Part shown: one piece after another, positions 21,053 to 32,526 of the stretch
How the letters are laid out: every line of letters begins with the position of its first letter
Numbering within the stretch: position 1 is the first letter of the stretch
Notes under the pieces: generated by a model
What the model was told of the DNA's origin: nothing
What the model saw: only the letters and a program-made list of their open reading frames with translations
Databases searched by the model: none
Translations under genes and position numbers: made by a program
Origin: Bemisia tabaci
Lineage: Eukaryota; Arthropoda; Insecta; Hemiptera; Aleyrodidae
Assembly (NCBI RefSeq): GCF_918797505.1
Contig: NC_092801.1
Span: 23,250,116 to 23,314,115, forward strand
Length of the DNA: 64,000 nucleotides
Reading direction: 5' to 3'

Positions 21053-22409
21053 AATTATCATCGAATGACCCCGTTCATTATCAGGAGGCTCTTGTCGAAC
21101 CATTTGTCATCATTTTCAAACTTCCGTATTGGAAGAAGCTCAACATTCTTACCCCTCGAAAACATTAAGACACCGTCAATATGGATGCTTAATATTTTAC
21201 GAAAAGAAAGGGAAATGAAGTTTGCCACATCTATTGTCATTTTAGAAATTATCACATTTTAATGTTTATTCTGTTAATTTTATTTATCACAACTTACATG
21301 TGATTGATTCGTGATGGATCGTTCCTTCTCTTCCTTTACTCTCTATAACTAGAGCATAAGCTCTGCGATAAATTAAAATTTCAACTGGGGAAATAGCTAT
21401 TTGAGCAGTCTTTTACTATGTCAAATAAAAACTCGATTCTTCAAGAAAAAGAGGCGTTGTGTCAAGAAAATGTCAGTTAGAGTAAAAAAAAAGTAGTCTC
21501 AAAAAATGCCTCGTAACAAAGACATTTTTTTGGAAGTTACGAATAAAAACTATTTCGTTGGGATAAGGAAATTTACATTGCGACAGGTAACTTCCATTGT
21601 CGCGGTTTAAATTTCACTATGCACAATGAGACGTTTCCTGATGTAATGAAGTTTTTTCTCAGCCTGGAGAAATTCGTCTAGGAAAAGTTTCATTACCCCT
21701 TCGATAGATTACTTCTCCAATAACTAATTTTCATTTTTAGATTATTCGTATTTGTCTCTGTACTTTTTAATGTATAATTGTTAAATGAATTTTACTTATC
21801 TGTCTAATCACTAATATTATGCGTTTATTATACGTTTAAAGTAATTGTAAGCACTCACCCTCCATATTCTCAGTAAAGATATTAATAATAGCCGACGATG
21901 ATGAATGTCTCTAATAAAATTAACTAGCTAACTATATACCTCTTATACCAAATTATCTTGAAAATTCTTTATTAGTCGAGAAAAATTTGGCGACGCGGGA
22001 TGGCTCATACGATGATCTTGCTTATCACGGTAGTATAGTTACTATGTACTTAGAACACGGTGGAGAAATGTTGCTGGGTCCCCACCATTTCGTAGGGGAA
22101 CCAAGGCCAAAAAATTCCAAAAATGATTCAATTAGGGCCAAAAAGATTTTTTGCTCTAATTATACTTTCTTATAGTGTTTTTCTTCTTTTCTTTTCTTTT
22201 CTTTTCTTTTTTTCTCTCTTGTACTCAAAAATGTTTGTCTTACATTCTGACAGACTTTTTTGCAGATTTTTTGCTTTAGGGATACATTTTTAGTGTTTTT
22301 TTTTTTCTTTTTTTTCTCACTTGCACCCAGAAATGTATGTCTCACATTTATTTACAAATATTGCCTCGCACAAAAATATCAATGCAAGGGAAAGCCAGGG
22401 GGCGTAATT
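21053..22409. other. AT-rich stretch with a pyrimidine tract, no gene
   Basis: Short open frames (for example 21008-21262) lack any recognisable feature. A CTTTT-rich low-complexity tract lies at 22172-22225 and again at 22300-22315. Confidence 0.45.
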
Positions 22410-22661
22410 TGCCGTGCTAAGGAAGAACGCCGTATGAACATTCAGGAGTTGCCAAATTTCGTTCGATAAAATGCTTATTTTTAAGGAAAGTTATGAATAA
22501 TTGTCTTTGAAATTTTCAGGAGCTCTAGGTGAAATTGCAAACAAAATCATCTGAAAAATTGGAAGAAAAATTTTCATAAGTTTACCAGGAAAATTGTGTT
22601 TCATCAAAGGAAATTTGGCAACACCTGAAGGTTCATACGGCGTTTTTCCTTAGCACGGCAG
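22410..22661. mobile_element. Family A MITE, complete
   Basis: The ends are TGCCGTGCTAAGGAAGAACG and TTTTCCTTAGCACGGCAG, with the usual GGAGTTGCCAAATTTCG and GGAAATTTGGCAACACC inner arms. Confidence 0.85.
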
Positions 22662-22913
22662 TATTGTAATGCTTTCCGGGAGACTCAAGGCAACACAGCG
22701 AAGCACCCCATCAGGAACGCGAGTTCCTGCGTGCAAGTCGGCCGAAAAGAGGGCTGACCACAGAGGAAGGGCATGGACCCCATTTATCACTTATTTAAAC
22801 GCATAACAGGGCGCCTAAACATTTTGTTTTGATAAATCATTTGCTTCGAAAGACCATTTTTCTCGGGGCTCTCAACCACCTGTCCCCCGCCCTTGCTACT
22901 ACTGTTCACCATG

Positions 22914-22998
22914 CTGCTGTGATAGCGAAGAGAGCAGTACTAAGTGGATTTCTGTTTGAGCCATCTGCACTTACTGCTCTCCTCACTATCACGGCAGC
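22914..22998. mobile_element. Family C short palindromic copy
   Basis: GCTGTGATAGCGAAGAGAGC pairs with GCTCTCCTCACTATCACGGC across about 85 bp. It is an internally deleted relative of 7339-7902. Confidence 0.75.
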
Positions 22999-23068
22999 AT
23001 GCTAGGCTCATTTCCTAATGCCTCGAGGTATTTCCATTCGATGCATGCCCACTTTCGTCCTCACTATA

Positions 23069-23478
23069 CACTGAAAAAAAATCTCGGTGTATTTACTAAG
23101 GAAAGGGTAAAATTACCAAGAATTCAGGGTTCTATTTGATCCCAGCTTTTTCTTGGTAGAATTACCATTTATGGAGAATAATTTTATTTTATTTATTTTT
23201 ATTCACTTTCTCGGTAATTTTACTGATCCCCGGTAAAAACGCCAATATTTTTTATCGACTGTGGTAGAATTAGGTACCGAGATAAAATGGCAAAGTTACC
23301 GGGAATTGATTACCAATTAGTGGTATTCTTATCTGAAAAAAAAAAACAGTAAAAATACCGGTTTTTAGGTAAGCTTACTAGTCTGTCTCGGTAAAATTAC
23401 CAATAATTGGTAAAAAAAAGTGAGATAGTAAAGGTACCAACGGACCTTGGTAAAAACGCCGAGAATTTTTTTTCAGTG
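23069..23478. mobile_element. Family G element, rich in GGTA/TACC
   Basis: Inverted ends are CACTGAAAAAAAATCTCGG and GAATTTTTTTTCAGTG. The 410-bp body is packed with GGTAAAATTACC-type units. A full reversed copy is at 28317-28734 and a partial copy at 23771-23933. Confidence 0.85.
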
Positions 23479-23770
23479 TGCTGTGGCGGCTAGCCACCAC
23501 TCCGCCCACCAGCGCAGCTCATTGGCTGCAGCTCGATGCTGTCGTGGCTATATCTAGCCGCGAGCTCATCACACCTGTCAGTCCGCACCCGTACGTCAAG
23601 CGGGACTCACGTCACGTCACTACTCAGCACGCAGCGGACGTCATGCAGCCGGCCGGCTCGCACTCTAAAACGGCCCTTTTTAGGGCCACCACATCTCGAG
23701 CACCTCTCATGGCTTAGTCCATAGTGCTATAAATGGACCGCGTTAAGCAGATAGGAACCGGGATTGGATT
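23479..23770. other. GC-rich unique segment, family J scrap
   Basis: High-CpG DNA (for example GACGTCATGCAGCCGGCCGG) has two overlapping open frames that I do not recognise. At 23748 there is a family J scrap (GGACCGCGTTAAGCAGATAG). Confidence 0.4.
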
Positions 23771-23933
23771 ACCGATAATAGTGGTATCCTTACCTGAATA
23801 AACAGTAAAAATACCGGTTTTTAGGTAAGCTTACCAGTCTATCTTGGTAAAATTACCAATAATTGGTAAAAAAAGTGAGATGGTAAAGGCACCAATGGAC
23901 CTTTGTAAAAACGCCGAGAATATTTTTTCAGTG
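23771..23933. mobile_element. Family G element, truncated
   Basis: Starts within the body (GGATTACCGATAATAGTGG) and ends ATTTTTTCAGTG. It matches 23300-23478. Confidence 0.8.
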
Positions 23934-23936
23934 ATA

Positions 23937-24540
23937 CTGCCGTGCTAAGTAAGAACGTTGTATGAGCCATCAGGCGTTGCCAAATTTTTATCGACAGCAC
24001 GAATTTTCCGGAAAATCTTATATTTCAATGAAATCATTTTTAATACGCTCGATGGACGGGGTGAGAAAGGGGAGTTCCAAGGTCAGAGTTTTAATAGGGT
24101 GGGTCCTTACTTTCTCAGGCCTTTGTTTAATCATGGACAGCTTTATGTGGCCCTGACAAGATCCACTTCCAAAAAAGGAATCGCAATTCAGAGTAAGGAG
24201 AAAGTCATTGAGAATTTTTTGGCGGGAAAATTTTCTTTGAAACATCGTTTTGTTATTCAGTCAAAATTATTTGCTCATTAATCGCCAAAGGGCGATTTCG
24301 ACGACCTCATTGGCCGCGAAGCGGCCTTTGAGGGGTTGGGCCGCGTAGCGGCCATGGAGCAGAGCCCCCAGGTTTTTGAATATTACTTCTCCGATTTTTC
24401 AAAGGATTTTGTTCGTAATTTGATGTGATTAGTCTGAAAATTTCAAGGAAAAATATTCATACCTTCCTATAAATTTAATCTTTTCTGAGAGGAAAGGCAG
24501 CATTTGAATGCTCACCCGGCGTTTTCGCTCAGCACGGTAG
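23937..24540. mobile_element. Family A MITE carrying a Helitron fragment
   Basis: Left end CTGCCGTGCTAAGTAAGAAC; right end GCTCAGCACGGTAG. The middle, about 24045-24372, is foreign Helitron sequence. The outer parts together match an ordinary 250-bp family A copy. Confidence 0.75.
24060..24281 (+). pseudogene. Helitron helicase C-terminal remnant
   Basis: The translated segment contains GQSFNRVG and then HGQLYVALTRSTSKKGI, the last motifs of the Pif1-type SF1B helicase found at the end of Helitron Rep/Hel proteins. The frame is open to TAA at 24279-24281. Upstream helicase motifs are missing, and the bases before 24070 do not read as helicase. Downstream, a GC-rich tail (GGTTGGGCCGCGTAGCGGCC) resembles the 3' ends of the Helitrons at 8960 and 46563, but lacks an intact CTAG. 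It is a dead fragment. Confidence 0.75.
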
Positions 24541-25285
24541 TTTGCTTGTCTTTTTTTTCAAAAATCTTTTTTCCACTTTTGTAGGTAGGGCTGCAGCTTA
24601 TCTACAGGTTGGCACAGGTCTATAACAAACTATTTTACTAATGCTAGTCAAAATAAAGTGAGGATGAAAGGAAGGCATTTTTTGGGAATTTTCGATAAAA
24701 TTATGATCATTTTATTATCAAGTAACATTTCAAGAGAAGCAAGATGGTGTACCAGATTCCCCTAAAATTAACATCCAAACTTGAAGAAAGTTCAGAAGTC
24801 CAACGGCGTTTTTGGCATTTACACGTTGGGTAATCTTTGTTTTCTTGAAGAAAGGAAGTGTATTATTGTTTCTACACTATATGCGTATTTATTATCAATC
24901 AGAAATACCTGAATAAAAAAACAGGCCGAGAGGTTCTTTACACCCACTCCCGTTCATCTTATCTTTGCTAAAGATCTTTACCACCTAAATCCATTTTCGA
25001 GAACTCTACGCCACAGGTTAATCTGCTTGAGATGACCGAATTTACAACCGGGAAAGCAATTAATTGGAGTAAATGAAAGTTCTCGTTAAATTATGTTGAT
25101 AGACTCAAAGCTCAGATATTAAAATTAACAGCCATGGAAGTTCTTAATCGATTAAATATTGCTTTTAAGTGTATGCTTGAATTTCACTACTTTCCTTTCG
25201 GAGTAATTTTACGACATTGGCAGTAAATCACTCTCCTATGGGAACTTCAGATCTAGGAGCTCTCTATTCCCGCAGACATGGGTTA
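24541..25285. other. AT-rich stretch, no gene
   Basis: I see no recognisable gene or repeat here. Confidence 0.45.
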
Positions 25286-26070
25286 AAATCTGCGCCTTTT
25301 ATTCTTCTTCTTCTTTTTCTTTGTCATTTTTTCTCTTTCCTCTTTCCTTTTTTCTTGCTCTGTCTCCACCCTCTTCTTCTCCTCTTTCCTTCTTTTTGTA
25401 CTTATTTTTCTAATATTATTCTACTCTTTTTCCCATCACTCTATCTGTTACAGCCTTTTCTTTCCCTTATGCTCGTGTGACTCTTTCCATTTTTCTTCTT
25501 CTTTATTTATTATTTTCTCTCCTCTTTTCCTCTTCTTCTTGCTCTTTCCTTCCTCTCCTTCTCATTTTTCTTTTCATCTTCTCATTCTCTTCAAACGAAT
25601 TGGTCGACAGAGGTCACTTGACGCCTGACTGTTATAAAAGGGATGATACCACTATTCGATCACGTGGGAGCTCGGGTTGCATACTCTAAAAATTGAAGGG
25701 GAGCTAACATGGTCTTAATGCAATCTTTAACAACATATGTTTTGTATGAGTTTCAAATAAGCGCACAATTTCAGGATGATACCATTATACGTTTATTCTT
25801 CTTCTTTTCTCCTTCCTCTATCTCTTAACTTCTTCCTCCTCATATCAGCACAATTAATTCTGTATTTAAATCGCAGGGATGTGAATGGCCGAAGCCACTA
25901 AAGCACTTTTTTAAAATAAATACATTCCACTACTACTACCATCTTTTCTTTGATCTTTGTCTCCCTTTTCTTCATCTTCCTCCCTCTCTTATCTTTTTCA
26001 TCCCCTCCTCTTACGTCCTCTTTCTCCTTCCTTCCCCTTCTTTTTTTTGTTATTCTTCCTCTCCAAAGTT
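25286..26070. repeat. Pyrimidine-rich low-complexity tracts
   Basis: Strand-biased TTC/CTT/CCTTTT tracts occupy 25298-25600, 25795-25845 and 25940-26070. Leu/Phe/Ser-rich open frames here are by-products of composition. Between them GGATGATACCACTATTCG (25640) and GGATGATACCATTATACG (25773) repeat. Confidence 0.75.
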
Positions 26071-26719
26071 AAGGCACCTCCTGAAAAAGAAAATTTGTGC
26101 TTTTTGAATTGCGTATTTCTCGATTTCCGAGCATTTTTTCGCGATTTTAATGCACGCGATCATACATTTACCTCACGAAAAATATTCTCGTAGGTTAAAA
26201 CGCGTTCATGATTCAGTGACCCTTTTGACATGCCGCGGTAGCTTCACCCGAAGCATGAAAGTTCGCCCAGATTCGACGTAGATCCGAAATGCTGGGAACA
26301 GAAACTTACGAACTTAACTCCTAAAAAACGATAACAGGATTTTAAAGAGGGGCTTGCGTCACTTCTTGGAGGCAGCTACGCGTGAGTATCCCCATAAAAA
26401 ATGTATTCCTACAGCATAATTTGTGAATTCTCGACGACAAAATGGGGCGGAAGCACACAAAAGTTTCTCATCTGCCGCCGCCAATTCTAAGAAAATCCCA
26501 TTTAACACCGATACAAAATAATAAAAATTAAAGGAATTTCCTAACCTTCTTGGCGAGCGGGCCTTCCGATGAAGCGGGGGCTCTATATTACGGCCCTGCG
26601 TAGGTAAGGCCATTACCATGTGAACCGCGGAAAGCTGGACAACTTGTGGATGAGGAATCTCATCTGGGGATTCAGATACGCCGTTTCGGTTGCGGAGCGA
26701 CGATTTACATGACAACAGC
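26071..26719. other. Unique stretch with one long minus-strand open frame
   Basis: A 118-codon minus-strand frame (26715 to 26359) starts MSCKSSLRNRNGVSESPDE. It has no recognisable domain, clear promoter or splice signals. It may be chance, so no gene is called. Confidence 0.35.
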
Positions 26720-26815
26720 GTGGCGCACAGTGGACTTAGTTAATCAGGGCGGTCGGACGTAAAATGTTTGACTAAAACTGTAAATTTTCATGTTTATTTC
26801 ATCACATTTCAAATG
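26720..26815. mobile_element. Family D left end
   Basis: GCACAGTGGACTTAGTTAAT and the following GTCGGACGTAAAATGTTTGA match the left 95 bp of family D. The rest is cut off by the next element. Confidence 0.7.
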
Positions 26816-27089
26816 ATTATGTAGCATCACGTCCATGATATTGAACTCCATGCTCACCCTTGATATATTTGCCTGCTCATCCCGTCTAGTAGACCCAGCA
26901 AGTAGACCTCTTTTAGTTTTAAAGTTCATCATGATAGAAAATCGTACACTTCGCTTATCAAATCTAACTTGAACTAACCTAACCTAGTATGTTGGAATTT
27001 TTTCCGCTAACGCGCGTTAAAAACTCAGCATTAAGCTGAAATTCTCACTACAGATGGAAAAACTCATCGGAGTACTGGTTTCCCTCAAA

Positions 27090-27215
27090 GAGATATGATG
27101 TTTGGTGCAACACTATAGTTACGTCCATTCACAAAGGCAACTGCAGACGCGTTTCGGCCTTGTTGGGCCAATCCTCAGTGCAGTGCAGCCTCCTGAATTT
27201 CCTGCTACCAAGCTC
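27090..27215 (-). mobile_element. Possible Penelope-like retroelement end
   Basis: On the minus strand the segment reads GAGGATTGGCCCAACAAGGC followed by CGAAACGCGTCTGCAG. Similar GGCC...CGAAACGCGTC stretches are characteristic of Penelope-like element terminal repeats in arthropods (recalled, not searched). No reverse transcriptase is present. Confidence 0.35.
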
Positions 27216-27244
27216 GAGAGGTCGTGAAAACCAGCCCGAGACTT

Positions 27245-27295
27245 GTTAACCTAAACCTAACCCTTGACCGTTAACCTAACCTAACCTAACCTAAT
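27245..27295 (-). repeat. Interstitial TTAGG telomere-like repeat
   Basis: The plus strand carries CCTAA units, including an uninterrupted run of four (CCTAACCTAACCTAACCTAA), i.e. TTAGG on the minus strand. Flanking imperfect units extend it. A small relative (AACTAACCTAACCTAG) is near 26970. Confidence 0.8.
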
Positions 27296-27790
27296 ACACA
27301 TAACCAATGCACAATTTTTTACAAAAACACATTTTTTCGTCTTTATTTCACAAAAATTATCTTGATACATTTTTGGACCATATGCTCTTGTGTTGTCAGA
27401 AAATACCTTCATCCCCTAATTTTGGACGCTATGCTCACTTCGATTTTTCTAAAAAATCATCCCTCATTAAAGTGAGCATGGAGTCCAAGATCTTGGACGT
27501 GATGAGCAACCGAACATTATATAGGTGATCATGGGGTCCACTATCATGGACGCAATGCTACATTAGCCTTTTTACATGCTTTTGGTACGTTTAAATGTTT
27601 TAAATTTAAAAATTCTATGTTTTATAACGTGCTGAAAATTTCATGATAAATCTATAGTCAGGATCTTAAAATCGTTTGAAGTACTATTGTATGCTGTATA
27701 TTTTTACAAGAGAATTCTTTCCTACAGGAGCAACCAATTATTATATCTAAAATTAGGGTAAAAACTCAAAGTTTCAGTCTAAGTAAGAAT

Positions 27791-28269
27791 ATCCCCGCTA
27801 AAAATGAGAGTAGGCTATTCTGAATTCGCCAACTCACATGAGTGGAACTTCCTACATATAATCCTACTCATATGAGGAGAAATTCTACTCGTACCACTAG
27901 AATATTCTACTCATAAGATTAGAAAAGCTCAACTCATATGAATTCTTTTTTTCATTTTTCAGAAGTGATGTTTCTGACCAGGAGACACCGACAAAGTATG
28001 TGAATTTGAAAAATGAAAACATTTTATTCCTCTGCTCTTTTTGACGCGGTGACTAGTTTCTGAGATATCAGACACGGTAGATTCAACGCTGAACTCATTG
28101 TGAGTTGAAATCCCTAGTCATATGAGTTGGCGAAAACTGGATAGAGAAACTCTGCTCATCTGAGTTAAATTCTATTCATACAAGTTGAAATTCTATTCAT
28201 ATGAGGTGAAATTATATTCAGATGACTTTGATTTCCTACTAATTTGTACTCACTATTTTTAGCAGGGAT
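27791..28269. mobile_element. Inverted-repeat element packed with CATATGAG units
   Basis: The ends ATCCCCGCTAAAAATGAG and ACTATTTTTAGCAGGGAT are inverted. The body carries about a dozen variants of CTCATATGAGT-GAAATTCTA, such as ACTCATATGAGGAGAAATTC and TTCATATGAGGTGAAATT. About 480 bp, non-coding. Confidence 0.75.
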
Positions 28270-28316
28270 TTGACTATTTGCCTAGGCATTTGACAAATTA
28301 ATGCTTGATTCGACTA

Positions 28317-28734
28317 CACTGAAAAAAAATTCTCGGCGTTTTCACCAAGGTTCGTTGGTACCTTTACCATCTCACTTTTTTTTTACCAATTATTGGTAGT
28401 TTTACCAAGACAGACTGGTAAGCTTACCTAAAAACCGATATTTTTACTGTTTTTTTTTTTCAGGTAAGAATACCACTTTTAGTGGTAATCGATTCCCGGT
28501 AACTTTGCCATTTTATCTCGGTAATTCTACCGCAGTCGATAAAAATATTGGCGTTTTTACTGGGGTCCAGTGAAATTACCGAGAAAGTTCAATAATTTTA
28601 CCGAGATTTTTCGGTAAAATTACCAATTCCATAAATGGTAATTTTACTAAGAAAACACCGGGATCAAATAGAACCCTGAATTCTTGGTAATTTTACTCTT
28701 TTCTTAGTAAATACACCAATATTTTTTTTCAGTG
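28317..28734. mobile_element. Family G element, complete, reversed
   Basis: Starts CACTGAAAAAAAATTCTCGG and ends ATATTTTTTTTCAGTG. It is the reverse orientation of 23069-23478 with the same GGTA/TACC body. Confidence 0.85.
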
Positions 28735-28748
28735 TATTTGCCTTCGAC

Positions 28749-28816
28749 ATGTATAAGCTTTTAAAGGCTCCAAATTTTGTCCGACCTCTCCTACGGACTC
28801 GATCCACTGTGTGGCG
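28749..28816. mobile_element. Family D right end
   Basis: TATAAGCTTTTAAAGGCTCC through CTCGATCCACTGTGTGGC matches the terminal 65 bp of family D. Confidence 0.75.
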
Positions 28817-29870
28817 TCCAATTATCAGAGCGCCTCGGGCGCAGTTAACGCAGCAAAAGCGGGGGAACAGCGGCGCGCGTTCCGGAGGAGAAATAAATTA
28901 TAAACAACTCATATCTCGAGCGGGGGCGGGGGGAAAAAACGAGTTCGAAAAATTGAGACGGAAGCCCCGTCGGAGTCCGGTAGTGAGTCCGGTCTCTCGG
29001 GTAACAAGCTGAATACTTAAAGCGTAGCTTTTATCCGCCCGTACAAAAGGGAGTCCGCTTTGAAGTGGTCTTACTGGCCGGGAGTAAATATTGGACGTGA
29101 AGGGGTAATTCTTTAAAGTGAATGAGACGTGTAGCGTTTCGTTGGCCACGCACGGAGCGAGGAAAAATTCTGATCTCATGAACCGTGTTATGACGTGCAA
29201 TATCGGTCGGACCCTAGTTTTCAAATAAAGCCTTTGACGATTTCAGTAGGGACTTCGGCAAAGATATTAGTTTATGTTTGTCGAACGCCTCTTTGAACCT
29301 AACTGCGGGATATGAGTGAGCAAATCGCAAATTCCTGACACATGGAAGAGCTTCATTTTTCGATTAAAAAAGCTTTTCATACTCGATCTCGAAACTTCGC
29401 ATGGGCGCACCTAGGTCATTTTGCTAGGGGAGGCCTGCCTCCCTACCACCGAAGGGGGGGGGGGTCTGGGGGGTATTGCAACAATTATATTTTTGCGAAA
29501 TACAATCCTGGCTTTCGCGCCCTTAAACTACGGCCTTAACGGTCGGAACCGTAGTAGCGGCCCAGGAAAACCGAAAAACAACGTGGGGACGCTACGTCAA
29601 TATTTAACTTCCATCGCCTTGCTAAGGCGCAGGGATACAACTATTTGAACTCTCCGGAACGCGTGAGGTATCACGCCTCAATTGAAGGCGTTTTCGAATC
29701 TTCCGTATTTACATGACGAGATTTTCCTAATCGTTTTGCATTATATTGTTGATTTGAGTTCATTTTATTATTTAGTTAAATTACTCCTGCTTCTTAATTT
29801 TTAATTAATCTGCAAAAATTATCCATTTGCGAAATACAATCCTGGCTTTAGCGCCCTTTCGTCAAATGGA
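28817..29870. other. GC-rich unique segment plus satellite-like fragment
   Basis: From 28817 to about 29240 the DNA is CpG-rich (CGCCTCGGGCGCAGTTAACG) with open frames on both strands but no splice or domain support. At 29640-29705 (CCGGAACGCGTGAGGTATCA) it carries a diverged piece of the 300-bp unit. I call no gene. Confidence 0.4.
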
Positions 29871-29991
29871 GGCACTGAAAAAGTATGGAATTTTTCTGTC
29901 GGAGGAAGTGCTGAAATTCTTGACAATGTACTGAAAAACTACTGTAAAAGTACTTATTTTTGACCAGGCTGTTTTAGTAGACACCCTGCAG
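29871..29991. mobile_element. Family H right part
   Basis: GGCACTGAAAAAGTATGG through GTTTTAGTAGACACCCTG matches the right side of family H. Confidence 0.65.
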
Positions 29992-31501
29992 ATGATGCTG
30001 TTTTCAATTCTAGGGGAGCACCAGGCTCTTTCGCCTCCTTACCCTATCGGCAACGCCGATCCAAAGTTATCAGCGCTTTTTATAGGAGCTGTAATTCGTT
30101 GTTCCCGCAATATAGGCGGCAGTAAATTCGACCGAAAGAGGGCGAGACCACTTTCAGATGGAATTCGAAGTAAGGGTGAAATGAGCCTGAGATCAGGAAC
30201 ATCCGTAACCGTAATGAGTCGTCAGACTTACTCGGTTTAATGCCCGCTTGATCGAGGGGGTGTTTCTGCCTCGTATGCAAGGGATTTAATTATTTTGGGG
30301 AGTTTTCTGTCCAGAGGGATGATAAAGTGGGATTAAAAGTCCTCAAGTATTTCATCAATTCCTTCTTCGCTTTTAAGGGCTCTCTTAAGACTTAATTTCC
30401 TCGTATTATCTCGTTTTCCCCTCTATTCTTTTCTCATTTCTTTCGATCCTGAAAACGCTGCGACTCATTTTCAATGATACACGTATTCATAGCGATTCCT
30501 TCCACAGCTTTTTTCTTTTAGAGAAAAAAACACTAAGAAATGGCCCGAACTTTACTTAACGAGGTGTGAAATGGTGCTGGGTCCACTCCATTTCGCCGCG
30601 GAAACAAAGCCAAGAAGTTTCAAAAATTTCAAAAAAATTTTTCCGTAAGGGTGTTACCTCTACGAGGGTGGCATGAAGTGTCAGAAAGAAATGAGAGATT
30701 GGAAATTTCAGTGAAATATTTCATGACATTTCACGAAATTATCACGAAATATTAATGATACTTATAACGGCTATGAAACATTTCATATTTTTCAGGGGCT
30801 AGGGTATGCAACCCGCACTCAAACACACAAAACTAGGAGAAAGTCAATTTTTACATTTTACGAAACATGAAAAGGAACTGGTATTTTTCAACATATCTTT
30901 CATAAATTTCTGAAATTTTATGAAATATTTCACGTGAAATTTCAAGATTTTATTTTTCATGAAATTTTGCCACCCTGATTCTCTACACATAGATTGTGAA
31001 AGTACCACGGCATTTCGTATGGTTTCTCTTTGCTCTTTCAATAATATTCTCTGAAAATTCGACGCAAAAAATCGAATAGTATATTCCTGAAAAAACAAAA
31101 TATGAGCGTAAAATGTCTAATACCACAATAAATTAAGATCCTTGGTTTGTAATTTTACCATCTATATAGTTTATATATTTTTGTCATTATTCGCATACTC
31201 TCACGTTTATTCCTCGGTTATCTTTTTCTTATGCAACATTTATATCCTATATCATGGCATTCGTAGTCCGACCATGCGAGCTTTCCCGTTAACACGTTCT
31301 TACTTCCGTGAGCCGCAAGGTCCTTTCTCAAGAGCTCACATTTTGCCGGGAACATGCCGCTTCTAGCCACGAAAAATGTGCAATGAATATTCAACTAAGA
31401 AGTTTCCCCGGGGTGCCATATTTCCCGCTAAATGTCCTCAATTCGTGTACAACCTGTGCTTCATATCGCTCTGCGAATCACTCACAGCTTGAAATGCACT
31501 G
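29992..31501. other. Unique stretch, no gene supported
   Basis: Short open frames only. A cluster of TTTCATGAAATATTTC-like inverted motifs lies at 30700-30965. I do not recognise a gene. Confidence 0.4.
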
Positions 31502-31539
31502 AAATTTTTTTTCTTGAGATATTATTTTGACTTAAAGCG

Positions 31540-31776
31540 TCGCTCAGTGGATCGAGTCAATCAGAGAGGTCTGTCATAAAATTTTTAACTAAAACTGTCA
31601 ATTTTTATGTTTATTTCGTGACATTTTAAATTTTAAGGAGTGTCCCTGGAAGAAAATTTCACAAAGAAACGAATAGAACCACTTTTAGAACCTCGAAATT
31701 ATGTACGAACGGAGTTATAAGCTCTTTACGTTTCCAAATTCTGTGCGACCTCTCCTTTTGACTCGATCCACTGTGC
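31540..31776. mobile_element. Family D MITE, nested
   Basis: GCTCAGTGGATCGAGTCAAT and ACTCGATCCACTGTGC with the complete body between them. Confidence 0.85.
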
Positions 31777-31779
31777 ACC

Positions 31780-31957
31780 GTTTCTTGTCGACAAAATTTA
31801 GTTTTTTCAGTCAAATCCGTGCGGATTTAACTGATAATCAGTTTTTTTGCGTTAAAAACGCGTCGTTTTGCTATCGTTAAGTTTAAGTTAAAATAACGAT
31901 AACAAAACAACGTTTCTTAAACTAAGAAGAAGAAAAAAAAATCTGTCGACAAGAAAC
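31780..31957. mobile_element. Palindromic element with GTTTCTTGTCGACA ends
   Basis: GTTTCTTGTCGACA pairs with TGTCGACAAGAAAC. The middle has CGTTTTGCTATCGTTA with partner TAACGATAACAAAACAACG. Confidence 0.75.
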
Positions 31958-32129
31958 GACGCCTTGAGTCAAAATGGTATCTCAAGAAAAAATTTTTTCA
32001 TCGTAGGGAAATATCGATAATCGATCATTCACGCCTCGCCCCAGCTCTGCTCCATGACGTCAGCGACAAGTCGTCTCTTGGCCGGAAAAAAGGCGTAACT
32101 ACATTTAGAAATGAGGCCAGGAAAGCATT

Positions 32130-32283
32130 GAGTTTCACTCGATATATCGATTGATTGGCCACCTAAACCTATGGAAAAGTATCGATAAACAGGATGTTCG
32201 CAGCGAACACCTCAATAATCGATTATTTACCACAGCTTTAAATTGGGAAATATCGATAATCGATCATTCACGCCTCGCCACTG
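32130..32283. mobile_element. Family B MITE, left end lost
   Basis: From TATCGATTGATTGGCCACC to ACGCCTCGCCACTG. A second scrap of the same right end (CGATCATTCACGCCTCGCC) lies at 32020-32040. Confidence 0.75.
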
Positions 32284-32526
32284 GAATAATCGAGGTACAT
32301 GTGCTTCGACAATAATCGGCTCTAGGTTATGCAACATCTGATACAACTATACGTACTCGACGGAGGCCCGGGTTGCATATACGAATAATTGAAGGCGTTT
32401 TAAATTTCCCGGCTCGCTTCAGTCAATTGGGAAATATCGATAGATCGCAAAGCACGCCACGCCACTAAAGTGTAGTCACGTTCTTATGTCACGAAGACGA
32501 CGATGTGAGGCAAAAATCTTGTCTGG

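Larger units (their letters stand above)
26820..27562. mobile_element. 743-bp inverted-repeat element with nested contents
   Basis: TGTAGCATCACGTCCATGAT at the left mirrors ATCATGGACGCAATGCTACA at the right. The match extends about 39 bp at roughly 85% identity. Inside are a telomere-like repeat and a possible Penelope-like fragment. Confidence 0.7.
31502..31999. mobile_element. Inverted-repeat element holding two nested insertions
   Basis: AATTTTTTTTCTTGAGATAT mirrors ATCTCAAGAAAAAATTTTTT. Next to these, TTGACTTAAAGCGTCG mirrors CGACGCCTTGAGTCAA. The interior is a family D copy (31540-31776) followed by another palindrome (31780-31957). Confidence 0.7.

Noticed and set aside
25217..25689. 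Leu/Phe-rich membrane-protein-like open frames
   Set aside because: They come from low-complexity CTT/TTC tracts and show no conserved features.
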